A model generated the notes under the pieces. That model did no database searches. It had not been told where the DNA came from and was given only the letters and a program-made list of their open reading frames with translations. Position numbers and translations under genes: made by a program. Below are positions 25,394-33,312 of a DNA stretch of 64,000 nt, piece after piece (positions within the stretch are counted from its first letter, which is position 1; every line of letters begins with the position of its first letter). The stretch is from Oscillibacter sp. (GTDB taxonomy: Bacteria > Bacillota > Clostridia > Oscillospirales > Oscillospiraceae). Where the stretch lies: contig JAHHSA010000003.1 of assembly GCA_020025475.1 (NCBI GenBank), forward strand, positions 1 to 64,000, read 5' to 3'.

Positions 25394-26383
25394 TTACCGC
25401 AGCAGACGCAGAAAGTTTTCACGGGCGATCAGCTCCAGTTCCCGCTGCTTCATGCCCAGCTTTTCCAGCTCCCACAGCAGATTTGCAGCGCAGGAGGCAT
25501 TTTCCATCCCCCGGACTCCCTCATTGCCCGATTCCTCAAAAAATTCGCAGAAGTCAAAGCCACAGGCCACATGCTCCACCCCCATAACTTCCACCATATG
25601 TGCGGCATGGCGGGCAAGCGTCTCCACCGTCTGCATCTGAGGATCTGCGTGAGCAAAACCATGGAAGGCATTGAGTCCCACCACGCCGCCGGTATCCCGG
25701 ATGGCACGGAGCTGCTCATCACTGAGATTTCGGCGTACATCGCACAGGGCTCGGCAGTTGGAATGGGAGGCGATCACAGGCCCATTCGTCAGATCCATCA
25801 CATCCCAGAAGCCGCCGTCATTCAGGTGGGAGACATCTACCAGGATTCCACGCTCCTGCATCCGTCGGACCGCCTGCTTTCCATAGATGGTCAGACCTTT
25901 GTCCGGGTCTCCCCCGGCACCGGTGGCCAGGTCGTTTTCCTCATTCCAGGTCAGCATGGCAATCCTGACTCCCAGGTCCGCGTAGCCGTCCACACCCGCC
26001 ACGCTCTCCTGCCCAATTACTGCCATACCCTCCACTCCCAGGAAAGCATAGATCTTCCCGGCACGGCGGGCCTGCTCCGCCTCTGCAGCAGAATGTACCA
26101 GCACCACATCGGGACACTCTGCCAGTTCCTTCTCCATGCAGCGGAGCATCAGACTGGTACGTCCCGCCTCCGTCTGGCCGCCCGGCACGGAATACCAGAA
26201 GCTGCCCGGCGTCCGACTCACCCAGAGGGCCAGCACCAGACCGTCCACACCGCCTTTGCGCAGATGATCCAGATGGAAGCGCTCCAATACTTGATGCTCC
26301 CCCAGAAGACGATGTCGGGTCACATCGTATAAAAGGTCCGAATGTCCGTCAAACAGTGTCAAAATATCAGCCTCATTTCTCAA
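25394..26383 (-). CDS. Membrane dipeptidase (peptidase family M19)
   Basis: 329 residues. Binuclear zinc motifs in order: DGHSD (His14, Asp16), LGVEGMAVI (bridging Glu), ILVDVSHLND (His) and VIASHSNCRALCDVRRNL (His). Hydrolyses dipeptides, often with D-residues, in the renal-dipeptidase family. No signal peptide is seen, so it acts in the cytoplasm. It stands alone between yfmF and ylxM. The ATG has only a weak upstream ribosome site, so the start may be slightly off. Confidence 0.85.
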   Translation of the reverse strand: MRNEADILTLFDGHSDLLYDVTRHRLLGEHQVLERFHLDHLRKGGVDGLVLALWVSRTPGSFWYSVPGGQTEAGRTSLMLRCMEKELAECPDVVLVHSAAEAEQARRAGKIYAFLGVEGMAVIGQESVAGVDGYADLGVRIAMLTWNEENDLATGAGGDPDKGLTIYGKQAVRRMQERGILVDVSHLNDGGFWDVMDLTNGPVIASHSNCRALCDVRRNLSDEQLRAIRDTGGVVGLNAFHGFAHADPQMQTVETLARHAAHMVEVMGVEHVACGFDFCEFFEESGNEGVRGMENASCAANLLWELEKLGMKQRELELIARENFLRLLR

Positions 26384-26515
26384 AGTTTCTGCACATTTTC
26401 AGTCTATGCAGTCTCTCCTTTCCGCATGATTCGTCCAGTATAGGCGATTTTTCCGCAACCTGCAAGGCAGACGTAACTTTTTCTGACTTTTGTGCAATTT
26501 CTTTTCTTTTTTCCC

Positions 26516-26544
26516 TTGACTTTTTTTCCGGTTTCCTGTAAACT
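26516..26544 (+). promoter_or_regulatory. Sigma-A promoter of the ylxM-ffh operon
   Basis: TTGACT (26516-26521) and TAAACT (26539-26544) with exactly 17 bases between, about 47 bp before the ylxM start. Confidence 0.7.
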
Positions 26545-26590
26545 ATCTTCCGTTGTAAAGCTTCCAAACTTTACAGAAAGGAGCGAACCC

Positions 26591-26956
26591 ATGAAAAATC
26601 AGACGTACCGTATGACGATGCTCTTCGATTTTTATGGAGAGCTGCTTACCCAGCGGCAGAAAGAGCTGTTCGATCTCTATTATAATGAGGATCTTTCTCT
26701 GGCCGAGATCGCTGAAAACGAAGGCATCTCCCGCCAGGGCGTCCGGGACGTGATCGTCCGGGCCGAGGCTGCCATGCAGGAGATCGAGGATAAGACCGGC
26801 CTGATCCGCCGATTTGAACAGATGCGCGGTCATCTGGACGCCATTGAAAACGCCGCTGAAGAAATCAAAACCATCAACTTCCGTCGGTATGAGGATCCCC
26901 GGCTCACAGAGCTGGCTTCCCTGATTTCCGACAAGATTGCTGCATTAAAGGACTGA
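26591..26956 (+). CDS. ylxM: YlxM-family helix-turn-helix protein, SRP-associated
   Basis: 121 residues from the ATG at 26591 (GAAAGGAGCG upstream). Sigma-4-like HTH: LLTQRQKELFDLYYNEDLSL then AEIAENEGISRQGVRDVIVR. YlxM proteins are encoded directly ahead of ffh in Firmicutes and bind the signal recognition particle system; the gap to ffh here is four bases. An upstream open extension to 26492 is hydrophobic leader sequence in the promoter region and not coding. Confidence 0.9.
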   Translation: MKNQTYRMTMLFDFYGELLTQRQKELFDLYYNEDLSLAEIAENEGISRQGVRDVIVRAEAAMQEIEDKTGLIRRFEQMRGHLDAIENAAEEIKTINFRRYEDPRLTELASLISDKIAALKD

Positions 26957-26960
26957 AACC

Positions 26961-28316
26961 ATGGCATTTGAAGGACTCACCGAAAAACTGAATGCAACAT
27001 TCAAGCGTCTGCGCGGCAAGGGCCGTCTGACAGAAAACGACGTCCGGGAGGCAATGCGTGAGGTCCGTCTCGCTTTGCTGGAAGCCGACGTCAGCTATAA
27101 GGTCGTCAAGGAGTTTGTCTCCACCGTAACGGATCGGGCCGTTGGCTCCGACGTGCTGGACAGCCTGACTCCCGCTCAGCAGGTCATTAAGATCGTCAAC
27201 GAAGAGCTGACCAATCTGATGGGCGGTGCCGGCAGCAAGCTGACCATGGCCAACAACGGTCCCACCATCGTGATGATGGTAGGTCTGCAGGGTGCCGGTA
27301 AGACAACCACTACTGCCAAGCTTGCCGGTCTGATGCGCCGTCAGTTCAGCAAGCGTCCCCTGCTGGCCGCCTGCGACGTCTACCGTCCCGCTGCCATTGA
27401 GCAGCTGCAGGTCGTTGGCTCTCAGATGGAGCTGCCTGTTTTTGAGCAGGGCCAGGGCGATCCCGTGAAGATCGCCGAAAACGCCATTCGCCACGCCAGA
27501 GATTACGGCAACGACATGGTCTTTCTGGACACCGCTGGCCGTCTCCATGTGGACGAGAACCTGATGGACGAGCTCAAGCGCATGAAAGCCGCCGTCCATC
27601 CCAATGAGATTTTACTGGTGGTTGACGCCATGACCGGCCAGGATGCCGTGAATGCCGCCTCCGCCTTTGACGAAGCCCTGGGCATCGACGGCGTGGTTCT
27701 CACCAAGCTGGACGGTGACGCAAGAGGCGGCGCGGCCCTTTCCATCCGCGCTTCCACCGGCAAGCCCATCAAATTCGTTGGTACCGGTGAAAAACTGGAT
27801 ATGATCGAGCCCTTCCACCCTGACCGCATGGCCTCCCGCATTCTGGGCATGGGCGATATGCTCTCCCTCATCGAAAAGGCAGAGCAGACCTTTGACGCCA
27901 AGCAGGCCGCCAAGCTGGAGGAGAAGCTTCGCAAGAACCGCCTCTCCTTGCAGGATTATTTGGAGCAGCTTCAGCAAATCAAGGGGATGGGCGATTTGAG
28001 TCAGATTGCCGGCATGATGCCTGGCGACCTGGGCAGACAGCTTCAGGGCTCCACCATTGACGAAAAAGCTCTGGCCCACACCGAGGCCATCATCCTCTCC
28101 ATGACGCCCCTGGAAAGGGACAACCCTCAAATCCTCAACGCCAGCCGTAAACGTCGGATTGCCGCCGGCTGCGGCTTGGACGTGGCTGCTGTCAACCGTC
28201 TGTTAAAGCAGTTTGAAATGATGCAGCAGCTGACCAAGACCATGACCCGCAGCCGCATGGGCAAGAAAATGGCTGGCAAAATGCACGGCTTCGGCCGGAA
28301 AAAGCGGATGAAGTAA
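26961..28316 (+). CDS. ffh: Signal recognition particle protein Ffh
   Basis: 451 residues. NG domain with P-loop GLQGAGKTTTTAKLAG, DTAGRLHVDENLMDEL and VLTKLDGDARGGAALS; C-terminal methionine-rich M domain (MMQQLTKTMTRSRMGKKMAG) that binds 4.5S RNA and signal sequences. GTP-driven targeting of ribosomes to the membrane. Full length for the family. It is followed by rpsP after 78 bp, the common Firmicute order. Confidence 0.95.
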   Translation: MAFEGLTEKLNATFKRLRGKGRLTENDVREAMREVRLALLEADVSYKVVKEFVSTVTDRAVGSDVLDSLTPAQQVIKIVNEELTNLMGGAGSKLTMANNGPTIVMMVGLQGAGKTTTTAKLAGLMRRQFSKRPLLAACDVYRPAAIEQLQVVGSQMELPVFEQGQGDPVKIAENAIRHARDYGNDMVFLDTAGRLHVDENLMDELKRMKAAVHPNEILLVVDAMTGQDAVNAASAFDEALGIDGVVLTKLDGDARGGAALSIRASTGKPIKFVGTGEKLDMIEPFHPDRMASRILGMGDMLSLIEKAEQTFDAKQAAKLEEKLRKNRLSLQDYLEQLQQIKGMGDLSQIAGMMPGDLGRQLQGSTIDEKALAHTEAIILSMTPLERDNPQILNASRKRRIAAGCGLDVAAVNRLLKQFEMMQQLTKTMTRSRMGKKMAGKMHGFGRKKRMK

Positions 28317-28394
28317 TCCGCCCCGTTCAGATATAAGTGCTTCGCATTTATAGATATACAAAATTTCTTTTATTTTACTTTGGAGGTACACATT

Positions 28395-28634
28395 ATGGTT
28401 AAGATTAGACTGCGCCGCATGGGCGCCAAGAAGGCTCCCTTCTATCGCGTTGTTGTCGCTGACTCCCGTTTCCCCCGCGATGGCCGCTTCATCGAGGAGA
28501 TCGGCACTTACAATCCCTGCGTCTCCCCCGCTGAGATCAAGATCGACACCGAGCGCGCTCAGGAGTGGATCAAGTCCGGTGCTCAGCCTACCGACACTGT
28601 CAGAGCTCTGCTCAAAAAAGTGGAAGTCCTCTGA
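28395..28634 (+). CDS. rpsP: Ribosomal protein bS16
   Basis: 79 residues from the ATG at 28395 (GGAGGTACACATT upstream). N-terminal MVKIRLRRMGAKKAPFYRVV is the bS16 signature. Component of the 30S subunit, placed between ffh and the KH protein as in most Firmicutes. Confidence 0.95.
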   Translation: MVKIRLRRMGAKKAPFYRVVVADSRFPRDGRFIEEIGTYNPCVSPAEIKIDTERAQEWIKSGAQPTDTVRALLKKVEVL

Positions 28635-28648
28635 TCTGAGGGATCGAT

Positions 28649-28879
28649 ATGAAGGACTTGCTGCTCTACATCGCCAGGAATCTTGTAGATGATCCTGACG
28701 CTGTCTCCGTCACGGAGGTCCAAGGCGATCAGGAGCTGACGTTGGAGCTGCGTGTCGCTCCCGACGACATGGGCAAGGTCATTGGCCGTCAGGGCCGCAT
28801 TGCCAAGGAGATTCGGACCGTGATTCGCTCCTATGCCCAGCGCACCGGCATCAAGGTTTCCGTGGATATCGTAGACTAA
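28649..28879 (+). CDS. khpA: KH-domain RNA-binding protein KhpA
   Basis: 76 residues, a single KH domain with the GxxG loop in VIGRQGRIAKEIRTVI. KhpA (YlqC) binds RNA, often as a complex with KhpB, and affects cell division and envelope growth. It lies between rpsP and rimM and ends at a strong terminator. Confidence 0.92.
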   Translation: MKDLLLYIARNLVDDPDAVSVTEVQGDQELTLELRVAPDDMGKVIGRQGRIAKEIRTVIRSYAQRTGIKVSVDIVD

Positions 28880-28912
28880 AAAAGAAGCGGTGCAATGCAC
28901 CGCTTCTTTTTT
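28878..28912 (+). terminator. Terminator after khpA
   Basis: A perfect 16-bp stem (AAAAAAGAAGCGGTGC / GCACCGCTTCTTTTTT) with loop AAT and terminal T-run. Confidence 0.85.
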
Positions 28913-28997
28913 GCGAATCTCTCCAGAAACTTGCCTGTTGCCGCAAAACGGGATATACTGTCCTCATCCCATTGATTTTTACGAAAAGGAGACCCTC

Positions 28998-29504
28998 ATG
29001 AAATTGGACACCATCAAGGTCGGACGCATCGTCAACGCCCACGGCATCCGCGGCGAGGTCCGCGTACAGCCCCGGGACGCCGATCCCACCTTTATCACCC
29101 GTTTCAAAACTTTCCTGGTGGGCGGCCAGGAGATGAAGCCCACTGAAAATCACGTCCACAAGAGCGTGGTGCTGATGAAGTTTCCCGGTGTGGACGATAT
29201 GAACGCCGCCCTGGCCCTCAAGGATCAGGACATCTACGTCCGCCGCTCCGACGCCCATCTGCCCAAGGGCATGTACTTTGACGATGAGCTGCTGGGCCTC
29301 CAGGTTTATAATGTGGAAAACGGAGAACTGCTGGGCGAGCTGCGCCGCATTGACCCTTATCCCGCCCACAAGGTCTACACTGTTCAGGGCCAGCGGGAGT
29401 ATCTGATCCCCGCCGTACCGGGCGTTTTCATCCAGTCCGTGGACCTGGACGCAAACCGGATGGAAGTGACAGTCTTGGAGGGTATGGCCACCGATGAGAA
29501 TTGA
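28998..29504 (+). CDS. rimM: Ribosome maturation factor RimM
   Basis: 168 residues from the ATG at 28998 (AAAAGGAGA upstream). N-terminal VGRIVNAHGIRGEVRVQP and C-terminal PRC-barrel segment YLIPAVPGVFIQSVDLDA identify it. Assists 30S head assembly with S19. The reading frame upstream of the chosen ATG crosses the khpA terminator and is not coding. Overlaps trmD by 11 bases. Confidence 0.93.
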   Translation: MKLDTIKVGRIVNAHGIRGEVRVQPRDADPTFITRFKTFLVGGQEMKPTENHVHKSVVLMKFPGVDDMNAALALKDQDIYVRRSDAHLPKGMYFDDELLGLQVYNVENGELLGELRRIDPYPAHKVYTVQGQREYLIPAVPGVFIQSVDLDANRMEVTVLEGMATDEN

Positions 29505-30294
29505 TATCATGACGCTGTTCCCCGAGTCTGTAGAAGCCATGACCGGTGTCAGTATCCTGGGCCGGGCTCAGGAGCGGGGCTACATCACCATCAAGGCCCA
29601 CCAGATTCGGGAATACACCACCAACAAGCAGATGCAGGTGGATGACTACCCCTACGGCGGCGGCCGGGGTGCCGTGATGCAGGCTGACCCTCTCTACCGC
29701 TGCTGGGCGCATATTGTGGAGACCTACGGCCCCGGCCGTACGATCTTCATGTCCCCCTGCGGCCGCACCTTCAACCAGGACGTAGCCCGGGAGCTGAAAG
29801 AACATTACAACCACCTGATTCTGGTCTGCGGTCACTACGAGGGCATTGACCAGCGATTCATCGACGCATGTGTAGATGAGGAGATTAGCATGGGCGACTT
29901 TGTCCTCACCGGCGGTGAGATCCCCGCCATGGCCGTAGCGGATGCCGTCTGCCGGATGGTCCCCGGCGTCCTGCCCGACGCCGAGTGCTTTGAGGAGGAA
30001 TCCCACTGGAACGGCCTTTTGGAGTATCCCCAGTACTCCCGTCCCGCCGTGTGGCACGACCGGGCTGTCCCTGAGGTGCTGCTCTCCGGCGATCATGGCA
30101 AAGTGGACGCCTGGCGGAAAAAGGAGAGTTACAAGCGCACCATGCGCCGCCGCCCCGATATGTTCGCCAAATTTGACGAACGCCAGCTGACCACCAAGGC
30201 GGAGCGTCGGGTACTGCAGCAGGCTCGTGAGGAAATGGCCGCTGAACGTGCCGCGGAAAAGGAAGCCCGCAAGGCTGTGTTCCCTGAAGAATAA
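29494..30294 (+). CDS. trmD: tRNA (guanine-37-N1)-methyltransferase TrmD
   Basis: 266 residues. Knot-fold SAM-binding motif LTGGEIPAMAVADAVCRMVP, plus MQVDDYPYGGGRGAVMQADP and LVCGHYEGIDQRFIDACVDEE. Methylates G37 of tRNAs to hold the reading frame. Genes usually follow the order rimM-trmD-rplS; here rplS is absent and a bidirectional terminator and the serpin operon follow. Confidence 0.95.
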   Translation: MRIDIMTLFPESVEAMTGVSILGRAQERGYITIKAHQIREYTTNKQMQVDDYPYGGGRGAVMQADPLYRCWAHIVETYGPGRTIFMSPCGRTFNQDVARELKEHYNHLILVCGHYEGIDQRFIDACVDEEISMGDFVLTGGEIPAMAVADAVCRMVPGVLPDAECFEEESHWNGLLEYPQYSRPAVWHDRAVPEVLLSGDHGKVDAWRKKESYKRTMRRRPDMFAKFDERQLTTKAERRVLQQAREEMAAERAAEKEARKAVFPEE

Positions 30295-30362
30295 CGTAAA
30301 AAGAGCACTTGCCCTGCAGGCGTGCGCCTTTGGCGCACGTGCGGCTAGGCCCCGTTTTGCGC

Positions 30363-30397
30363 AAAAAAGAGATGGAGTATCGCTCCATCTCTTTTTT
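30363..30397. terminator. Bidirectional terminator between trmD and the serpin gene
   Basis: A 15-bp perfect stem (AAAAAAGAGATGGAG / CTCCATCTCTTTTTT) with loop TATCG and T-runs on both sides, so it serves both convergent transcripts. Confidence 0.85.
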
Positions 30398-30404
30398 GCT
30401 GTTT

Positions 30405-31838
30405 TCAGGGCGTATGGACCACTCCGGCAAAGAGCGGCAGTCCGCTGACACCGGTGAGGACCACCACAAAGGGCCGATCCAGGGTGAAGTCCATTTCCTC
30501 CTCCGGGGGCTTACATGCTCCAGCCACTGCCATCGCCGTATAGGCCGCCGCAGTGACCCCTTCCTCGTCAATGGCCAGGCGCACATCCTGCTCCACCTTG
30601 GAAACTGCAAGCGGCCTGGACTCCTCCAACAGCATGGAAAAGTCCGCAGCGTCCGGCTGAAACACATCCGTCACACCCAGAGCGTACAGACTGTCCCTCA
30701 GATCCAGCTGAGAGACGATATCGAACTTTGGAATAGACAGATGAATCCGCAGTCCCTTTTGACGGTCCCAGTGCTCCCACCGCTCCTTCATCAGCAGGAA
30801 GTCCATCCACTCCCCGTCACAGAGCAGCTCCTCCGGCGTGACGCCCTCGTCCGGCAGAAAGAACCACATGGTCCCCCCCTCGTTTTCCAGGTGCTTACTG
30901 ACTGCGCCGAACCGCTCTCCCCACCAGTAAGTTCCGGTCTCTTCCGTCTGATGCATGAAATCACATTTCGTATCCCCGCTGGTACTGTGGAAGGTCCCCG
31001 CCTCCGTCTCACTCTCGGCAAACATCTCACGCCATTTGGCCTGATAAAACACCGTGGAAGCCAGTGTCAGCATGGTCTCGGGCGGGAACGTCAGCTGTCC
31101 GGCCTGCTCCGTCAGCAGTCCGCCGGTCTGGCTGTCCAGCCAGTTTTGAAATGCTTTCTGAAAGCCGCTGTCCTCCATATTACCACGGTAGGAGGAGGCA
31201 TAGTAGGTTTTGGCCAGAGTGTCCAGTGTCTCCTGGCGCACATGCAGCTGCTCATCCAGCCACAGAGAAGATGACAGCACCAGATTGGTCGCCCCATCAG
31301 CCCGGTAGTAGACGTTCCAAACGTCATTGGCCTGCCTGCGCAATTCCTCCATAGTTTCATAGCCCAGCAGGGAAAGCACCTGCTGTCGGCTCTCGCCACT
31401 GGTGATCTCTGCCAGCAGTCCCAAAGCCATGTAGAGATTCAGCGGTGCGTAGAGCTTATTCTCCCCGTCCGCCTTTCCCAAAATCTCCGGAAGCGTCCTG
31501 GCAAAGAACGGTTCCATTCCCGCATCAAAGCCGCGGGCTCTGGCCTGGGCCTCAACGCTTGTCTTCCAGGCCTCATGCTGCCGTTCAAAGCGTGGATCGC
31601 TCTCATCCGGATAAGGTGCCATCTCCGGGTACTCTGCCAGGGCGGCGGCATAGGCCGTGGGCAGCATGGAGGACTGCATACCATGGAAACGGGGCAGCAG
31701 GCTGCTCAGAAGCACCACCGCCAGCACAGCTGCCGCAGCGGCAGTCCATTTGGGGAATCGCCTGTGCCTCCGCTCACTGCGCTCCAGGACAGCGTCATCG
31801 ATCTGATTCATGCTTTCATACAAATCATTGCGGTTCAT
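30405..31838 (-). CDS. Membrane-anchored serpin encoded with an ECF sigma factor
   Basis: 477 residues from the ATG at 31836-31838 (GGAGGG eight bases upstream). A cytoplasmic tail of about 30 residues (MNRNDLYESMNQIDDAVLE then a basic RSERRHRRFPKW) leads into one membrane helix (about 31-50) and a large outer serpin domain of about 380 residues, with NLYMALGLLAEITSGESRQQ, LASTVFYQAKW and, near the end, DFTLDRPFVVVLTG. The reactive-centre hinge EEGVTAAAYTA is well formed, so it should be inhibitory. Counting from P17 puts Ala-Cys at P1-P1', suggesting elastase-like targets. The tail-plus-helix layout and the 14-bp overlap with the sigma gene make it the likely anti-sigma partner. Confidence 0.82.
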   Translation of the reverse strand: MNRNDLYESMNQIDDAVLERSERRHRRFPKWTAAAAAVLAVVLLSSLLPRFHGMQSSMLPTAYAAALAEYPEMAPYPDESDPRFERQHEAWKTSVEAQARARGFDAGMEPFFARTLPEILGKADGENKLYAPLNLYMALGLLAEITSGESRQQVLSLLGYETMEELRRQANDVWNVYYRADGATNLVLSSSLWLDEQLHVRQETLDTLAKTYYASSYRGNMEDSGFQKAFQNWLDSQTGGLLTEQAGQLTFPPETMLTLASTVFYQAKWREMFAESETEAGTFHSTSGDTKCDFMHQTEETGTYWWGERFGAVSKHLENEGGTMWFFLPDEGVTPEELLCDGEWMDFLLMKERWEHWDRQKGLRIHLSIPKFDIVSQLDLRDSLYALGVTDVFQPDAADFSMLLEESRPLAVSKVEQDVRLAIDEEGVTAAAYTAMAVAGACKPPEEEMDFTLDRPFVVVLTGVSGLPLFAGVVHTP

Positions 31839-32397
31839 CAAAGTATCCCTCCCTGATCAGTCGTTTCCGCAAGTGTTCCCGTGTGCGATGGAGCAGCACT
31901 GAGATGTGATTTTCTGTCAGGCCGCAGCGTGCGGCAATGTCAGCAATCGGCTCTGTATAGAAGTACCGCCGAACAAAGACCCGGCACTCCCGGTCCGGGA
32001 GTTCGTCCACAAAGCGGCGGATCGTCTCTCCCAGTTCTTTCGCCAGCAGTTCCTGTTCGGTATCTGTCTCACACGCCAGGCATTCCGCCAGCTCCTCCAG
32101 CACGGCTTCCGTCTCTCCGCCGCCCCGCTTTTGCGCCGTGCGCGCCTTGTAGCGATTGAAGGAGAGACTGCGGGTAATCCTGGCCAGGAACAGCTTCAGC
32201 GCCTGAGGCCGATGGGGCGGCATGGCATTCCAGGCCCCCAGCCAGGTGTCATTGACGCATTCCTCACTGTCCTGCAAATCTCCCAGGATATTTTGTGCCA
32301 CGGTAAAGCAGTAGCCGCCATACTTCTGCTGGGACTGGACAATGGCATCTCCGTCCCGCTGCCAGTATAGCTCTATGATGTGTCGGTCGTCCATCAT
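31825..32397 (-). CDS. ECF RNA polymerase sigma factor (serpin operon)
   Basis: 190 residues; translation starts at one of two adjacent ATG codons (32397 or 32394) behind AGGGGGAAGG. Sigma-2 region: KYGGYCFTVAQNILGDLQDS then EECVNDTWLGAWN. Sigma-4 region: LPDRECRVFVRRYFYTEPIA then DIAARCGLTENHISVLLHRT. It has no zinc-finger anti-sigma gene beside it; the only partner is the serpin with a membrane anchor, whose start lies inside its end. Probably directs RNA polymerase to envelope or protease-response genes, including its own operon. Confidence 0.87.
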   Translation of the reverse strand: MMDDRHIIELYWQRDGDAIVQSQQKYGGYCFTVAQNILGDLQDSEECVNDTWLGAWNAMPPHRPQALKLFLARITRSLSFNRYKARTAQKRGGGETEAVLEELAECLACETDTEQELLAKELGETIRRFVDELPDRECRVFVRRYFYTEPIADIAARCGLTENHISVLLHRTREHLRKRLIREGYFDEPQ

Positions 32398-32474
32398 CCT
32401 TCCCCCTTTCTTTCATTGTAAAGGGCCTCTGTCCTATGAGTCAACATCCACAGGAACATCTTACAACATTGTAA

Positions 32475-32508
32475 AAAAATTCTCTGTCCCAGCGGACAGA
32501 GAATTTTT
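32475..32508 (-). terminator. Terminator of the flavodoxin-like gene
   Basis: A perfect 15-bp stem (AAAAATTCTCTGTCC / GGACAGAGAATTTTT) with loop CAGC. On the minus strand it directly follows the flavodoxin-like gene. Confidence 0.8.
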
Positions 32509-32516
32509 CATGAGAT

Positions 32517-33011
32517 TCAGTTCAGTTCCCGAACTCTCCGGGAGAGCTCCATCAGGTCGTCCCGGTCTGGATGGCTGAGGGCCTTTTCAAAATTATCCAG
32601 CAGGAACTTCACATTCTGGGCGGGGCCGGGGCCCTTGGTCATTTGCTCATAACGCGTGCGGACGCTTTCAGGCATTTTGCCCTGGCACATAAAGGTGCCA
32701 ATCACAGTGCAGCTTTCATCCAGATTCTTCCGGGCAGCGTCCAGGATCTTTTCAAAATACTCCTCAGAACCGCCAAAGCCTGCCGTGCCGAACAGGAATA
32801 CTTCCTTGTTCCGTGCGGTCTTCAAAAAGTCGGCTACACTCTCATCACAGCTTCCCCGGTCCGTCCAGAAGCCCACATACAGGCGGTCTGCCGCCAGGGC
32901 CTCCGGGTTTGGGTAGCCAAAATAGGCACAGTTGTCCAGGGTTTTGTACACCGTCTCTGCCAGCAGCTTGGTGTTGCCGGTTTGGGTGCTGAATACGATA
33001 GAATCGCTCAT
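32517..33011 (-). CDS. Flavodoxin-family protein
   Basis: 164 residues. The FMN phosphate loop is STQTGNTKLL at the N terminus, with VGFWTDRGSCDESVADFL and FGTAGFGGSEEYFEKIL supplying the later flavin loops. The TAGFG and CQGKMPESVR features place it in a flavodoxin branch common in gut Firmicutes; BilS, the flavodoxin partner of bilirubin reductase, belongs to the same broad group, but no BilR-like reductase is nearby, so that role is not claimed. Electron carrier in the cytoplasm. Its promoter is followed by a highly structured leader of about 120 nt. Confidence 0.8.
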   Translation of the reverse strand: MSDSIVFSTQTGNTKLLAETVYKTLDNCAYFGYPNPEALAADRLYVGFWTDRGSCDESVADFLKTARNKEVFLFGTAGFGGSEEYFEKILDAARKNLDESCTVIGTFMCQGKMPESVRTRYEQMTKGPGPAQNVKFLLDNFEKALSHPDRDDLMELSRRVRELN

Positions 33012-33131
33012 AGTTCGTTTTGTCCTCCTTCACCCGTCTAGCGGGTGGTATGCCGTCTGTCCCCTCCGGATTGTGCCGGTCTGGGAACCGTAAGCCGAAT
33101 CGTCAAGGGCATCGCCGCCTGTTGATTCGAC
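33012..33131 (-). ncRNA. Structured 5' leader, candidate riboswitch or RNA thermosensor
   Basis: Between the predicted start site (about 33131) and the flavodoxin-like ATG the RNA can form four stems: GUCGAAUC/GAUUCGGC (33124-33131 with 33094-33101), GUUCCC/GGGGAC (33083-33088 with 33059-33064) enclosing CCGG/CCGG (33076-33079 with 33066-33069), and CACCCG/CGGGUG (33042-33047 with 33031-33036) just before the AAGGAGG ribosome site. I could not match it to the TPP, FMN, cobalamin, SAM, glycine, ZTP, fluoride or guanidine consensus sequences from memory. Confidence 0.45.
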
Positions 33132-33137
33132 GTTGGA

Positions 33138-33166
33138 AGTATATAGGAATTTATGCCCAGCGTCAA
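33138..33166 (-). promoter_or_regulatory. Sigma-A promoter of the flavodoxin-like gene
   Basis: Minus-strand TTGACG (33161-33166) and TATACT (33138-33143), spacer 17. It predicts a leader of about 120 nt. Confidence 0.75.
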
Positions 33167-33244
33167 GGAAAATCAATTATTTGATATTATAATGCAGTGA
33201 TTTTCTTTGTAATATACACAAAATTCCATTTTTTCTGTCATGAA

Positions 33245-33277
33245 GAGGCAGTGTTGGGGAAATCCGGACGCTGCCTC
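33245..33277 (-). terminator. Possible terminator after feoB
   Basis: GAGGCAG / CTGCCTC arms around a long loop, then TTCATGACAG on the minus strand. A weak terminator call, supported mainly by its place 36 bp past the feoB stop. Confidence 0.35.
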
Positions 33278-33312
33278 CCTGCCATTGATGGATGCCGAAC
33301 AGCGGGACCTGC

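Noticed and set aside
32517..33011. Naming the flavodoxin-like protein BilS (bilirubin reduction)
   Set aside because: The family resemblance is only general and there is no BilR-type reductase nearby.
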